A stretch of 64,000 bases of DNA, taken from NCBI GenBank assembly GCA_946480785.1, contig CAMLLD010000016.1, positions 1 to 64,000 on the forward strand, written 5' to 3'. Both the position numbers and the translations under genes were made by a program. Shown one piece after another: positions 16,601 to 24,770 of the stretch. The stretch comes from an uncultured Blastocatellia bacterium. Its GTDB lineage: Bacteria; Acidobacteriota; Blastocatellia; Pyrinomonadales; Pyrinomonadaceae. The first letter of the stretch is position 1. Every line of letters starts with the position of its first letter. The notes beneath the pieces were generated by a model. That model had not been told where the DNA came from. It ran no database searches and saw nothing but the letters and a program-made list of their open reading frames with translations.

Positions 16601-19059
16601 CCTTTCGCCTCTAAAAAAGTTAAGAGAGACTGTAGCCTGGCCTGTGCTTCGGAATAGTTGGATTGAAGTTCACGAACAACTTCAGCGGGATCACGGTGCT
16701 CGCCTAGTTCCAGCGTAAACGGTTTATGACGCCCTGCGAGAAGATTGAAATCCAGAGCCTCAAGACAATCGGGATCTAATCGATCCAAAAACGCCTTCTT
16801 TACTGTACCGCCAGGGCCAAAAACCTGAAGACGATCACGCAACCACATGAGATAGTCTAACCGAACTACACCATCATCGTGCGTTGGTTTAGCAATGATT
16901 TCATTTGTTTCTGGATCTTCACCCCAGGATTCCAATGTTAACCACTTTCTGACGGGAACGATCCAACTTAGTGCCGTTTTATCGCGCCTGCCGTTTCCTG
17001 AGGTCATTAATTTGCCACCTTTATCCTTGACCTCTATCCCGCGACGCCAGATATTGAAACCATCTAACTTGGCAAATTCTTTAAGCAAAGATTTTAAGGA
17101 AGTCGCAATGGGTTCAATGGTCGGCTTTTTTATTGCTCTTTTAGGCTTTTTGGTTTGAGATGAAAGTTCTTTAGTCCATTCTGTCGCTTTGGCAGACATA
17201 TCCTTCAGGAGTACCTTAAGCGCATTTTGGCCAAACTGATCGAACTCGCGATCAAGCAGAGGACGAGCGGTGCGGAGAATCTGATTTCCAAGCGTCCGCG
17301 CGTTGCGCTCCACGACTGGAATCAATTCTTCCGGATTGCCCGTAACCGCACGTCCTAACGCGTGCGAAATCGACCAAGTGGTCAACTTGTGGAAAGCGCG
17401 CTCGAATCGCGGCGTCACTCGCTTTAGAATCATTTGTTCGTATTGACGTGAACCCAATGGGTCCTTGGGGTTGAAAGGGAAGTCCTTAGGCCACAACTCA
17501 TGGAGGGCCAACACCTGACCTTTGTACCGAGATTTCTCTGGAAAAACTTTCAGCAAATCGTCATCGACTGTTCGCCAACGTTCTTGCCAATAGTCGGGTT
17601 GGTAGTATGTCCTCCCAGTTGCTCTTTCACGATTCGCTGCCCGGGATCCCCGGTCGCTGTTACTTTCATCGCGTTGATACTTTTTCCACGCGTGAAACTT
17701 TGCCAGAGCATCCCAAAAATCGTTATCTTCACCAGGACGGGCTTTTCGTTTTTGGTCGAGCGAATAAGCTTCATCCACGACTTCATAGAACCAAACCTCT
17801 TTGGTTCGTGGTTCTATGTCAATAACGGCCTTGTCGGCAGCTTTCTGAAATACAAGAATTGACGTCTTTACTCCGGAGTAAGGCTGGAAGACGTTGGCCG
17901 GGAGAGAAACTACTGCCTCTAACACGTTCTCGAATAATAGCTGGCGGCGCAATTCTCGATGAGCAGTCGTTGCCCCGAACAGCACTCCATCAGGGACGAC
18001 AACTGCAGCGCGCCCTCCTATTCTCAATAGGTCGAGCATCAACCATACATACAGGAGTTCGCTTTTAGTAGTGAGTGGCTTTTTGGCTGTACCTGGAAAA
18101 CGTTCGCGATTCTCACTCAAATCGCCCTCGTCAACGCTGCCCGTGAATGGCGGATTTGCTAGGATGTAGTCATAAGTATCGCTCTCGTCGCTACTGAGTC
18201 GTTTACTCAGCGTATCAAGTTGATTTACCTCTGGAGACTCTACGCCATGAAGGATGAGATTCATCCAAGCGATCCTCACCATGGTACGATCATTGTCATA
18301 ACCACGCAGTTTACTACTAAAGTCAGAATCTGCACCTTTTGGCCAAACGGGCTCAACATTATTTGGTGCGCCGTCCCACTCAAGACGAAGGATGTCTGAA
18401 GGCGTATGCTCTGCTTTCCAATGTGTAAGAGTGTTAAGGAGAAACCCTCCTGATCCGCAAGCTGGATCTAGAACCAACCTGCCAAGATGGGGATCTAGTA
18501 GCTCGACCATAAACCGAATCACGTGACGTGGAGTTCGAAACTGACCGTTCTTACCTGATTCTTTAACCTCCTCCAATAGGTACTCGAAGACGTCTCCCAT
18601 TATGTCGGCATTTACCGACCGAGTGTCCAATTGACGAAACAGCTCGTCGATAATCTCGATCGCTCGTTTCAGTGTTTCAGTCTTGTTTGGATCTAATATG
18701 AAGTGTGCGTCTGCCAAACGATTAGATATTTTTCTTAGCGTTTCATCTTCAGAGCCAGAATTAACTTTTTGCTCTAAACCCCGCAACCAAGGAAATACTA
18801 CTTGTTCAAGCGATTCAAACGACGGATGCTTTCGGATATAGGACCATCGGCACTGAGTAAAATCCGTACTATCATTCGGATCAGCTGTATAAATAGACTT
18901 CTTGCCAACCTTAATGCGTTCGCGATCAAGACTCTCTAGTTGTCGAATGAAAAGCAAGTAGGTGATCTGTTCAATCGCAACGAGTGGATTGGATAAACCT
19001 GAAGACCAGAAAAGCGACCAAAGGTCCTGCACTTTGCGTCGGAGTTGAGGTGAGAGCAT
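16597..19059 (-). CDS. hsdM: Type I restriction-modification DNA methyltransferase subunit (long form)
   Basis: The protein has 820 residues. An N-terminal helical HsdM domain precedes the N6-adenine methyltransferase core: QFRTPRHVIRFM (about 173-184), SAM motif I LDPACGSGGFLL (197-208) and catalytic motif NPPF (302-305). The methylase presumably protects host DNA at the sites chosen by HsdS. Typical HsdM proteins have about 500 residues. The extra 300 C-terminal residues include a charged basic region (SQTKKPKRAIKKP) and a domain I cannot name. It is the first gene of the four-gene operon. No hsdR helicase-nuclease gene follows it or exists in the island. The long intergenic region upstream is AT-rich. 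Confidence 0.93.
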   Translation of the reverse strand: MLSPQLRRKVQDLWSLFWSSGLSNPLVAIEQITYLLFIRQLESLDRERIKVGKKSIYTADPNDSTDFTQCRWSYIRKHPSFESLEQVVFPWLRGLEQKVNSGSEDETLRKISNRLADAHFILDPNKTETLKRAIEIIDELFRQLDTRSVNADIMGDVFEYLLEEVKESGKNGQFRTPRHVIRFMVELLDPHLGRLVLDPACGSGGFLLNTLTHWKAEHTPSDILRLEWDGAPNNVEPVWPKGADSDFSSKLRGYDNDRTMVRIAWMNLILHGVESPEVNQLDTLSKRLSSDESDTYDYILANPPFTGSVDEGDLSENRERFPGTAKKPLTTKSELLYVWLMLDLLRIGGRAAVVVPDGVLFGATTAHRELRRQLLFENVLEAVVSLPANVFQPYSGVKTSILVFQKAADKAVIDIEPRTKEVWFYEVVDEAYSLDQKRKARPGEDNDFWDALAKFHAWKKYQRDESNSDRGSRAANRERATGRTYYQPDYWQERWRTVDDDLLKVFPEKSRYKGQVLALHELWPKDFPFNPKDPLGSRQYEQMILKRVTPRFERAFHKLTTWSISHALGRAVTGNPEELIPVVERNARTLGNQILRTARPLLDREFDQFGQNALKVLLKDMSAKATEWTKELSSQTKKPKRAIKKPTIEPIATSLKSLLKEFAKLDGFNIWRRGIEVKDKGGKLMTSGNGRRDKTALSWIVPVRKWLTLESWGEDPETNEIIAKPTHDDGVVRLDYLMWLRDRLQVFGPGGTVKKAFLDRLDPDCLEALDFNLLAGRHKPFTLELGEHRDPAEVVRELQSNYSEAQARLQSLLTFLEAKG

Positions 19060-19177
19060 AGGTTTTCTTAAGCTTTGATAGACACCTGTCCTTTAGGGTT
19101 TATTTCCAGTCAATTGTCGGATGTTCTTTAAGATACTCGAGACGCCAATAGTGCCTTAACGGCCTAAAGTTTGCCAA

Positions 19178-19384
19178 TCAGCAAAACCATTCGAGCACCT
19201 CGATCATCTGAACGCTCTCGCTCGCTTCGGCACGGCGAGCCAACTGCAAAGTGTCATAGAAGCTTACTGTTCGATTAACAGAACTTTCCAACGAGGTATC
19301 GAGAAAGACAAAGTCAGCTTGCTCGCAATAGAATGAGGCAGCGTCCCGGAGGTCTCCCAAAGCCGGGTGCAGGGAGTCGTTCAT
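19178..19384 (-). CDS. Small hypothetical protein upstream of hsdM
   Basis: This is a 68-codon frame (MNDSLHPALGDL to EVLEWFC) lying 118 bp upstream of hsdM on the same strand. It has a coding-like, acidic composition but no recognised domain. It could be a small regulator or accessory protein of the island, the remnant of a larger gene, or chance. No clear ribosome site is visible. Confidence 0.35.
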   Translation of the reverse strand: MNDSLHPALGDLRDAASFYCEQADFVFLDTSLESSVNRTVSFYDTLQLARRAEASESVQMIEVLEWFC

Positions 19385-19534
19385 TCAAACTCAGCTTTCA
19401 GTTGGCAAGGCTTTCAGGATTAGGCAGCAGAGTAACTATAGAGATTTGGCAGTTTATGTCTTTCTCGCCGTGTTAATGACGCGGATCTTCTGCTGGCCAA
19501 TCGTCGCCGTTGTTATGCTTTGACCAATCTGTCT

Positions 19535-19816
19535 TCAAAAACGCGGTGAGGAATTGCTGCACAAATTCGCCTTGCCGGGTTGCGGAATCACTACATGAAC
19601 CAGTTTCAAGCGCGCGGCGGGCTTCGACATCACACGTCTTGAAAACTCTGCGTCACGCGTAAAGCAAAGATCGTAATCGGACGCCGCCAGTTGGTAAAGC
19701 GCTCCGTTCTCGATCCCTTGCAATTGTAGGGACTTCACCGAGTCCGCTTCATGGCCTTCTGCTATTAGGGCAGCGAGCAACTTGCGAGGCATGTTTTCGT
19801 CGAGGAGAATCCTCAA
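19535..19816 (-). CDS. DUF5615 PIN-like toxin, probably frameshifted near its C-terminus
   Basis: The 93-residue product starts RILLDENMPRKLLAALIAEGHEADSV and contains LCFTRDAEFSRRV, the acidic residues typical of PIN-like DUF5615 toxins, predicted ribonucleases. After HVVIPQ the frame seems to slip. The next frame over, continuing to TAA at 19473-19475, reads QGEFVQQFLTAF and then KTDWSKHNNGDDWP, which is how the family normally ends. A single frameshift near 19565-19580 therefore separates the core from its proper tail, or there is a sequencing error. It overlaps its antitoxin gene by 4 bp. Confidence 0.8.
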   Translation of the reverse strand: MRILLDENMPRKLLAALIAEGHEADSVKSLQLQGIENGALYQLAASDYDLCFTRDAEFSRRVMSKPAARLKLVHVVIPQPGKANLCSNSSPRF

Positions 19817-20028
19817 GCGGCTGCCGCTTCCTTTTCCTGGGCCAGCTCACGCAGCGCGCCTTGCACGGCGTTCTTGGTCAATGTCGGATAAGCATCGACG
19901 ATCTCGGCTACGCTCATTCCGTTGGCCAGGCATTCAAGTAAGAACGCTACTGAGATGCGTGTTCCTTGGACGCGCGGCTTGCCACCGAGATGATCTTTGT
20001 CTGAAACAATCCACTTCTCATCGCTCAT
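19813..20028 (-). CDS. DUF433 antitoxin
   Basis: This is a 71-residue DUF433 protein with the family pattern LGGKPRVQGTRISVAFLLECLANGMSVAEIVDAYP and a C-terminal helix for toxin binding. DUF433 proteins are winged-helix-like antitoxins that pair with DUF5615 toxins, and the 4-bp overlap with the toxin gene is the usual arrangement. It would neutralise the toxin and repress the pair. It lies near the right end of the main island, where such pairs often help keep the island in place. Confidence 0.88.
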   Translation of the reverse strand: MSDEKWIVSDKDHLGGKPRVQGTRISVAFLLECLANGMSVAEIVDAYPTLTKNAVQGALRELAQEKEAAAA

Positions 20029-20425
20029 GGTTAGCTCTTAATTAAATATCGATCGCGCTCGTCAAGAGCGAAATCTTTGTTTCCAAACTATGTGCCAACT
20101 CAAATGCAGCTATGTTTACTGGCACCCAGTCATTATAGATTAAGCGTAAAAGCTAACAAAGACGCACAGCGATATGAAAGAATCGGCAAATTGTCATGAA
20201 CTCGTGGTGGCTGCAACTTTGGAAAGAGCATCAACTAGAATTCTGCCGAACGGATGATTGATGAGCACCAGGTTCAGAGATCAGATCCTTCAGAAAAAAA
20301 GATGGGGCTAAGATGGTGACGGTACGTGTTGATATGAAGCCAGCCGAAGCGATACCCTGACGACCGCCAAGCGCGTAAATACTGGCTTGTATCATTTCGT
20401 AAGATTAGGTAGCACCGCGATCACG
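20029..20425. other. Non-coding right end of the main island
   Basis: No gene is visible in these 397 bp. The stretch holds the second copy of the 20-bp island-end motif (20301-20320) and a block (20374-20425) that resembles 21463-21513, just upstream of the third tRNA-like copy. The antitoxin promoter should lie at its left edge. Confidence 0.5.
20301..20320 (+). repeat. Island-end motif, copy 2
   Basis: GATGGGGCTAAGATGGTGAC is identical to 11258-11277 and in the same orientation. It is preceded by a run of A residues. Confidence 0.55.
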
Positions 20426-20483
20426 GGACTTAAAATCCGTTGTCCGAAAGGACGTGCGGGTTCGACTCCCGCCCTCGGCACCA
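20426..20483 (+). other. Middle attachment site: exact 58-bp copy of tRNA-Leu 3' end (copy 2)
   Basis: It is identical to 11130-11187 including CCA. The upstream sequence does not supply the acceptor 5' strand or D arm, so it is not a tRNA gene. It marks the right boundary of the main island. Confidence 0.92.
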
Positions 20484-20769
20484 GACGCAAAATTTAATTG
20501 CTCATTTACTTGACTTGCTAGCAGTAGCACTTTGGCTGTCACAACTAAGCACAAACTTTATCCACTTGCACCTTTACACCCGACAAAGCGCTGTCAGGAA
20601 AGCGACGAACGAGAGATGGTTCGACCGGGAATTTGAAAGACCCGCGGGTTATTTTGCTTTCCTAGCTTGCGAATTGAGAGTAATATCACACCCATACGCT
20701 GATCCCAGTTACCTGTAGATCCTCTCAGACCCCCTAGTTAGCGAAAATACCAAACTAGGAGAACCAGCC
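20484..20769. other. Non-coding stretch between copy 2 and the PEP-CTERM gene
   Basis: These 286 bp have no credible gene. An AGGAG ribosome site for the next gene sits at its right end. Confidence 0.4.
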
Positions 20770-21393
20770 ATGCTTGGGATGCAACGAGTTATTGCCGTCC
20801 TGCACCGTGATATTAGATTCCATGCTCTGAGACTTTCCATAGTTGTGCTAATCCTTGGGGCAGCACATTCGATACAAGCTGATCCTGTTGTGGTGGGAGG
20901 GAACTGGTACGAATTCGAGTATGGGGTGTTTTGTTCAGGGCCTTCCTGTCCGGCAATCGGGTGTCTTAATGGTCCCCTTAGCTGTATTCCGAGTCCAAGT
21001 GGAAACTCGCAGTTTGCTCCAAATCCCCCGTGGACCTTTACCCTTCTCGGACCCGGCTTCATAACTGTGACAGACGCTGCTCTCAGCGGCGATGTTTTTG
21101 ATGTGTTTGATTTCGGCGTTCTAATCGGATCTACACCCGATGTCCCAATCGCCGGTACCATCTGCGGTGTTGATCCCGTTCCATGTTCAATGGATCCGAA
21201 TGTCAGCCACGGGGTATTTTCGTTAACGGCCGGGCCACATTCCATCACTATCAGCGAGAGGGGCGGGCTATGCTGTGTAGGGTACTTCCGAGTCGACGAA
21301 ACAACTCCTGAGCCAACGACGCTGCTACTGCTGGTAAGCGGTTTAGGCGGAGCAATCAGTCTTGCCGTGCGAAAGAGGAAGACCAAGGGTTGA
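20770..21393 (+). CDS. PEP-CTERM sorting-domain protein
   Basis: The protein has 207 residues. After an N-terminal hydrophobic signal region (LSIVVLILGAAHSIQA) comes a beta-rich, cysteine-containing secreted domain. It ends in the tripartite sorting tail PEPTTLLLLVSGLGGA-ISLAVRKRK: the PEP motif, a membrane helix and a basic end. Such proteins are processed by exosortase and delivered to the surface or extracellular polymer. No exosortase gene is in this window. An AGGAGA ribosome site precedes the ATG. It is the only gene between the second and third tRNA-like copies, so it is apparently the cargo of a second integrated segment. Confidence 0.88.
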   Translation: MLGMQRVIAVLHRDIRFHALRLSIVVLILGAAHSIQADPVVVGGNWYEFEYGVFCSGPSCPAIGCLNGPLSCIPSPSGNSQFAPNPPWTFTLLGPGFITVTDAALSGDVFDVFDFGVLIGSTPDVPIAGTICGVDPVPCSMDPNVSHGVFSLTAGPHSITISERGGLCCVGYFRVDETTPEPTTLLLLVSGLGGAISLAVRKRKTKG

Positions 21394-21513
21394 ATGCAAT
21401 TCTCATTGAGGGAGCAAGATTTGTCCGAGCCTCGACTTGAGCTTGCTTGATGCTGAACGTCGATAAATACTGCCTGGTATCATGTAGTAAGAGGTAGTCA
21501 CATGGCGCTCACA

Positions 21514-21570
21514 GGACTTAGAATCCGTTGTCCAAAAGGGACGTGCGGGTTCGACTCCCGCCCTCGGCAC
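21514..21570 (+). other. Third, imperfect copy of tRNA-Leu 3' end (outer attR-like site)
   Basis: Fifty-seven bases match copies 1 and 2 apart from a few substitutions and one extra G, and the terminal CA is lost. It ends exactly at the stop codon of the J-domain gene (21571). The 50 bp before it resemble the 50 bp before copy 2. Tandem or successive integrations at the same tRNA would leave this pattern. Confidence 0.85.
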
Positions 21571-22353
21571 TTATATATCGATTCTTTGACTCAACGAGTA
21601 CCCGGCATCAATCAGCAAAACCATGATCCAGGGATAAAGCAGCAACTCCAAACGTATCGACGGGTCGAAGAACATCGGCATTGCACTCAACAAAGAGTCG
21701 CTGAAAGACATCCCTATCAACGTCCCTACCAACCCACAACAGATTGCGGCGGACGCAAGGAAGACAAGGGCTTGGCGTCTACTCCAGCGCGTTGCGAGCT
21801 GATCATCAGCATCCGTTCGCACATCATCCGTATGCAACTTGATCGCGGTCCAAATCTTCGAGACGGTGTGCCATACGCCTATGCTAACCATCGCTAAGAT
21901 CACGACACGTCCGGGCCAGCCTGAACTCTGCCAGAAGTGAGGACGCACCAACGGAACAAAGAAGGCGGCAAAGAGTAACGCCACAATCGGAAAGACCGAT
22001 TGTCGCAGCGCGCGTGCCTCTTCCCGTTCAGTTATCAGAAACTTTTCGAGGTTGTTCCTGATTCGCGCATCCGATTGCGCGCGTCGCAAGTACGTTTCGA
22101 CAGTGGGATTCACAACTGGACCACGTGCGCCTTTTGAATCATAAGCATTTCGCTGTGCGTCATACGCCGCGCGGCGCTGCGGGTCGATCAATACATCTCG
22201 GGCGCGCGAAAGTTGGACGAACGCCTCGGCAGCCTCGGGCTTGCCGCCATTCAGATCCGGATGTTGCAAGCGCGCGAGCCGCTTGTACGCAGCCTTGATC
22301 TCCTTGACTGAGGCAGTGCTCTTCACCCCGAGAAGTTTGTAATAGTCCAACAT
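21571..22353 (-). CDS. J-domain membrane protein (DnaJ-like)
   Basis: The protein has 260 residues. The N-terminal J domain (residues 1-70) is complete: DYYKLLGV, helix II AAYKRLARLQ, the HPD motif at 31-33 and FVQLSRARDVLIDPQRRAAYD. It lacks the Gly/Phe region and zinc fingers of true DnaJ. A polar linker leads to a membrane region with about four hydrophobic helices (roughly 122-170 and 190-250). It should recruit DnaK to the inner face of the membrane for an unknown client. A GGAGGAT ribosome site precedes the ATG. Its stop codon abuts the third tRNA-like copy, so this gene was probably the original neighbour downstream of the tRNA. Confidence 0.88.
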   Translation of the reverse strand: MLDYYKLLGVKSTASVKEIKAAYKRLARLQHPDLNGGKPEAAEAFVQLSRARDVLIDPQRRAAYDAQRNAYDSKGARGPVVNPTVETYLRRAQSDARIRNNLEKFLITEREEARALRQSVFPIVALLFAAFFVPLVRPHFWQSSGWPGRVVILAMVSIGVWHTVSKIWTAIKLHTDDVRTDADDQLATRWSRRQALVFLASAAICCGLVGTLIGMSFSDSLLSAMPMFFDPSIRLELLLYPWIMVLLIDAGYSLSQRIDI

Positions 22354-22383
22354 ATCCTCCTCGCCTAACCACGCAAGCCAGCG

Positions 22384-22830
22384 TCAGCCATTGACGATCT
22401 TCCGATACGCTACGAACAGATTGACCAGTCGATCCGCGGCAGCAGCATCACTGCGCGCAAGCAAAGTAATAAGCTCGTCGCGACTCCCCAACACCTGTTG
22501 CAACTGTTCTCGCTGCGCTGGTGTATAGCTCGAAGAGTCGCCCTTCGCGATTTCTGCTTGCGCCGTCGTGAAGAACTGGCTCACTGACTGCCGCGCCGGC
22601 TCGTATTCACCGCGACGCGCGTCGATAACTGCCGAAGCAAGATTATTTTGTATCCGCGCGAGGTTTAAGTGTTGCTCAGTCTCGGCGAGACGATTGCTGG
22701 CGGCGCGAGCTTTGAGCCACATCGGCACGAAGCCCAGCAGAAACACGACGAGCAACACGCCGGCATAAATCAAAATGCGTTGCATTAAAGGACTCGACCT
22801 GACCGGTTTGGGTTCCAGAGCCTCACTCAT
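22384..22830 (-). CDS. Single-pass membrane protein, function unknown
   Basis: The protein has 148 residues. A proline-containing N-terminus is followed by one transmembrane helix (RILIYAGVLLVVFLLGFVPMWL, about residues 19-40) and then a long alpha-helical, coiled-coil-like region. The latter includes LAETEQHLNLARIQNNLASAVIDARRGEYEPARQSVSQFF. A ribosome site GAGGAT precedes the ATG. It lies 30 bp upstream of the J-domain gene on the same strand, so the two probably form an operon and may act together at the membrane. I do not recognise the family. Confidence 0.75.
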   Translation of the reverse strand: MSEALEPKPVRSSPLMQRILIYAGVLLVVFLLGFVPMWLKARAASNRLAETEQHLNLARIQNNLASAVIDARRGEYEPARQSVSQFFTTAQAEIAKGDSSSYTPAQREQLQQVLGSRDELITLLARSDAAAADRLVNLFVAYRKIVNG

Positions 22831-22918
22831 AACTTATCCTCTTCGCTCGTACGAGCACATTAGCCCATGTTACAACTAGGGCACAAAGATTGGCGCAAAC
22901 GACCTGATCTGCTGTTGG

Positions 22919-22924
22919 TATAAT
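22919..22924 (+). promoter_or_regulatory. TATAAT box upstream of the amidase gene
   Basis: A perfect TATAAT lies 40 bp before the amidase ATG in the divergent intergenic region. No good -35 box sits at the expected distance. Confidence 0.4.
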
Positions 22925-22964
22925 ACTCCAGCACACCCTTGGCAACATTTTAACGGACAAACCT

Positions 22965-24770
22965 ATGAACACTCGTCGTGACTTTCTTATTCGCGCTCCA
23001 CTAACCATACTCGTTATCGCCGCGGGAATTAAAAGCGGCAACTCACAAACTCCTTCGCAAACACCAGCAACACCAGGCGCGCCGCCGACATTCGGTACGG
23101 GTCCAGGCTCCGGGCCGCCGGTAACGCCGGAAACATTTGCCGAGGCTGAGAAGTTGATGCAAGTCACGATGACGCCGGCAGAACGACAACAGGCGGCTGA
23201 GTCGTGGCGAACATCACTCGCACCGTATCTCGAGCGCAGGACTGGTCCACGCAAAGTCTCGATAAAGGATACGGACACTCCGGCAACGATCTGGAATCCG
23301 CTGCTACCCGGAGTCCCGGTCCCGCAACTTCGCGATCGCTTTGTTCGGTCAAGGGCGGATGTCATTCCCCTGCCCGCTTCTGATGATGCCATCGCCTTCG
23401 CGCCGGTGACGCAGTTATCAAGCTGGATCGAGTCGCGGAAGCTCACCTCTGAACGGCTCACCAATATCTATCTCGCTCGCATTGAACGACTCGATCCCAA
23501 GATTCGCTCGATCATCACGCTGACCCGCGATCACGCTCTCGAGCGCGCAAAAGCGGCAGATGCTGAAATCGCCGCAGGCAAATATCGTGGTCCGTTACAT
23601 GGCATTCCCTACGGCGTAAAGGATCTGCTCGACACGAAAGGCATTCTGACAACTTACGGCGCTGAGCCATTCCGCAATCGCGTTCCGGCGATGGATTCAG
23701 CAGTCGTGCGCCGTCTTAACGATGCCGGTGCGGTGTTGCTGGCGAAGTTGTCTCTCGGCGCACTCGCACTCAACGACATCTGGTTTGGCGGTCAGACGAT
23801 GAACCCGTGGCTCCTGGAAGAGGGAGCATCAGGATCGAGTGCCGGCCCCGCGGCTGCTACGGCTGCTGCGCTGGTCGCATTCGCGATTGGAAGTGAAACG
23901 GGCGGCAGCATTGTAAGTCCGGCGATGCGCTGTGGTGTAACTGGTCTGCGACCTACTTTTGGACGCGTGGCCCGCACTGGCGCAATGACACTTTGCTGGT
24001 CGCTGGACAAACTTGGACCAATGACGCGCTCGGTAGAAGATGCGATGCTGGTCTTGCAAGCGATCACCGGACCAGACGCGGGCGATCCTTCAAGCATTCC
24101 CAGCAAACTCGATTTCGACGCCTCGGCGCCAGTGGCCGGTTTGAAGGTTGGTTACATTCCGCAGTGGATGAATGAAGCTCCAGCGACTGACGTCGATCGC
24201 GCGGCAATGGAGACAATGAAGAAGCTGAAGATGGAACTGAAGCCGGTAACTCTTCCTGACTGGCCCTACAGCTCACTCATGCCGATCTTGTTTGCCGAAG
24301 GCGCCGCATCGTTCGAGGAGCTGGCGCTTAATAATCAACTCGGCACACTCAAAGTTCAGGTCAAGGACGCATGGCCCAACCTGTTTCGCGAAGCACGCTT
24401 TCTTTCGGCCGTAGATTTTGTGCAAGCCGATAGACTGCGTCGCAAAGTCGCGATGGAGATGGCGCGGGTCTTCCGCGAAGTCGATTTGATGATCGTGCCT
24501 TCACTTCGCGACGAGCAGCTCACGATCACCAACTTCACCGGCCATCCATCACTCACGCTGCGTGCAGGTTTCGTTGAAGTCTCCGAAGCACGAAGTGATT
24601 GGGCGCCCGATCCGGCGAATCCGTTACCGAAGTTCAATCCGCCGCGGCGTGTGCCGCATGGCATTACGATTCTCGGCCGCTTGTTCGACGATGGTTTGTT
24701 GGGCCAGGTTGGTGTAACACTCGAACGCGCGTTTGGTGTTGTAACTGAAAGACCGAAGGAGTTCTCGTGA
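22965..24770 (+). CDS. Tat-exported amidase (amidase signature family)
   Basis: The protein has 601 residues. The N-terminus has a twin-arginine signal (NTRRDFLIR followed by a hydrophobic stretch), so it should be folded before export. The amidase-signature Ser-Ser-Lys triad is present: Lys219 (YGVKDLLDT), Ser291/292 (GASGSSAGP) and Ser315 (ETGGSIVSP). The family hydrolyses or transfers amides. Related Tat or Sec-exported amidases in Acidobacteria are often annotated as GatA-like, but export and the absence of gatB/gatC argue against a role in tRNA amidation. A periplasmic amide or peptide-amide hydrolase is more likely. It overlaps the next gene by 4 bp. Confidence 0.9.
   Translation: MNTRRDFLIRAPLTILVIAAGIKSGNSQTPSQTPATPGAPPTFGTGPGSGPPVTPETFAEAEKLMQVTMTPAERQQAAESWRTSLAPYLERRTGPRKVSIKDTDTPATIWNPLLPGVPVPQLRDRFVRSRADVIPLPASDDAIAFAPVTQLSSWIESRKLTSERLTNIYLARIERLDPKIRSIITLTRDHALERAKAADAEIAAGKYRGPLHGIPYGVKDLLDTKGILTTYGAEPFRNRVPAMDSAVVRRLNDAGAVLLAKLSLGALALNDIWFGGQTMNPWLLEEGASGSSAGPAAATAAALVAFAIGSETGGSIVSPAMRCGVTGLRPTFGRVARTGAMTLCWSLDKLGPMTRSVEDAMLVLQAITGPDAGDPSSIPSKLDFDASAPVAGLKVGYIPQWMNEAPATDVDRAAMETMKKLKMELKPVTLPDWPYSSLMPILFAEGAASFEELALNNQLGTLKVQVKDAWPNLFREARFLSAVDFVQADRLRRKVAMEMARVFREVDLMIVPSLRDEQLTITNFTGHPSLTLRAGFVEVSEARSDWAPDPANPLPKFNPPRRVPHGITILGRLFDDGLLGQVGVTLERAFGVVTERPKEFS

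Noticed and set aside
20426..21570. Extra tRNA-Leu genes
   Set aside because: Both copies lack the 5' acceptor strand and D arm, so they are 3' fragments and attachment sites.
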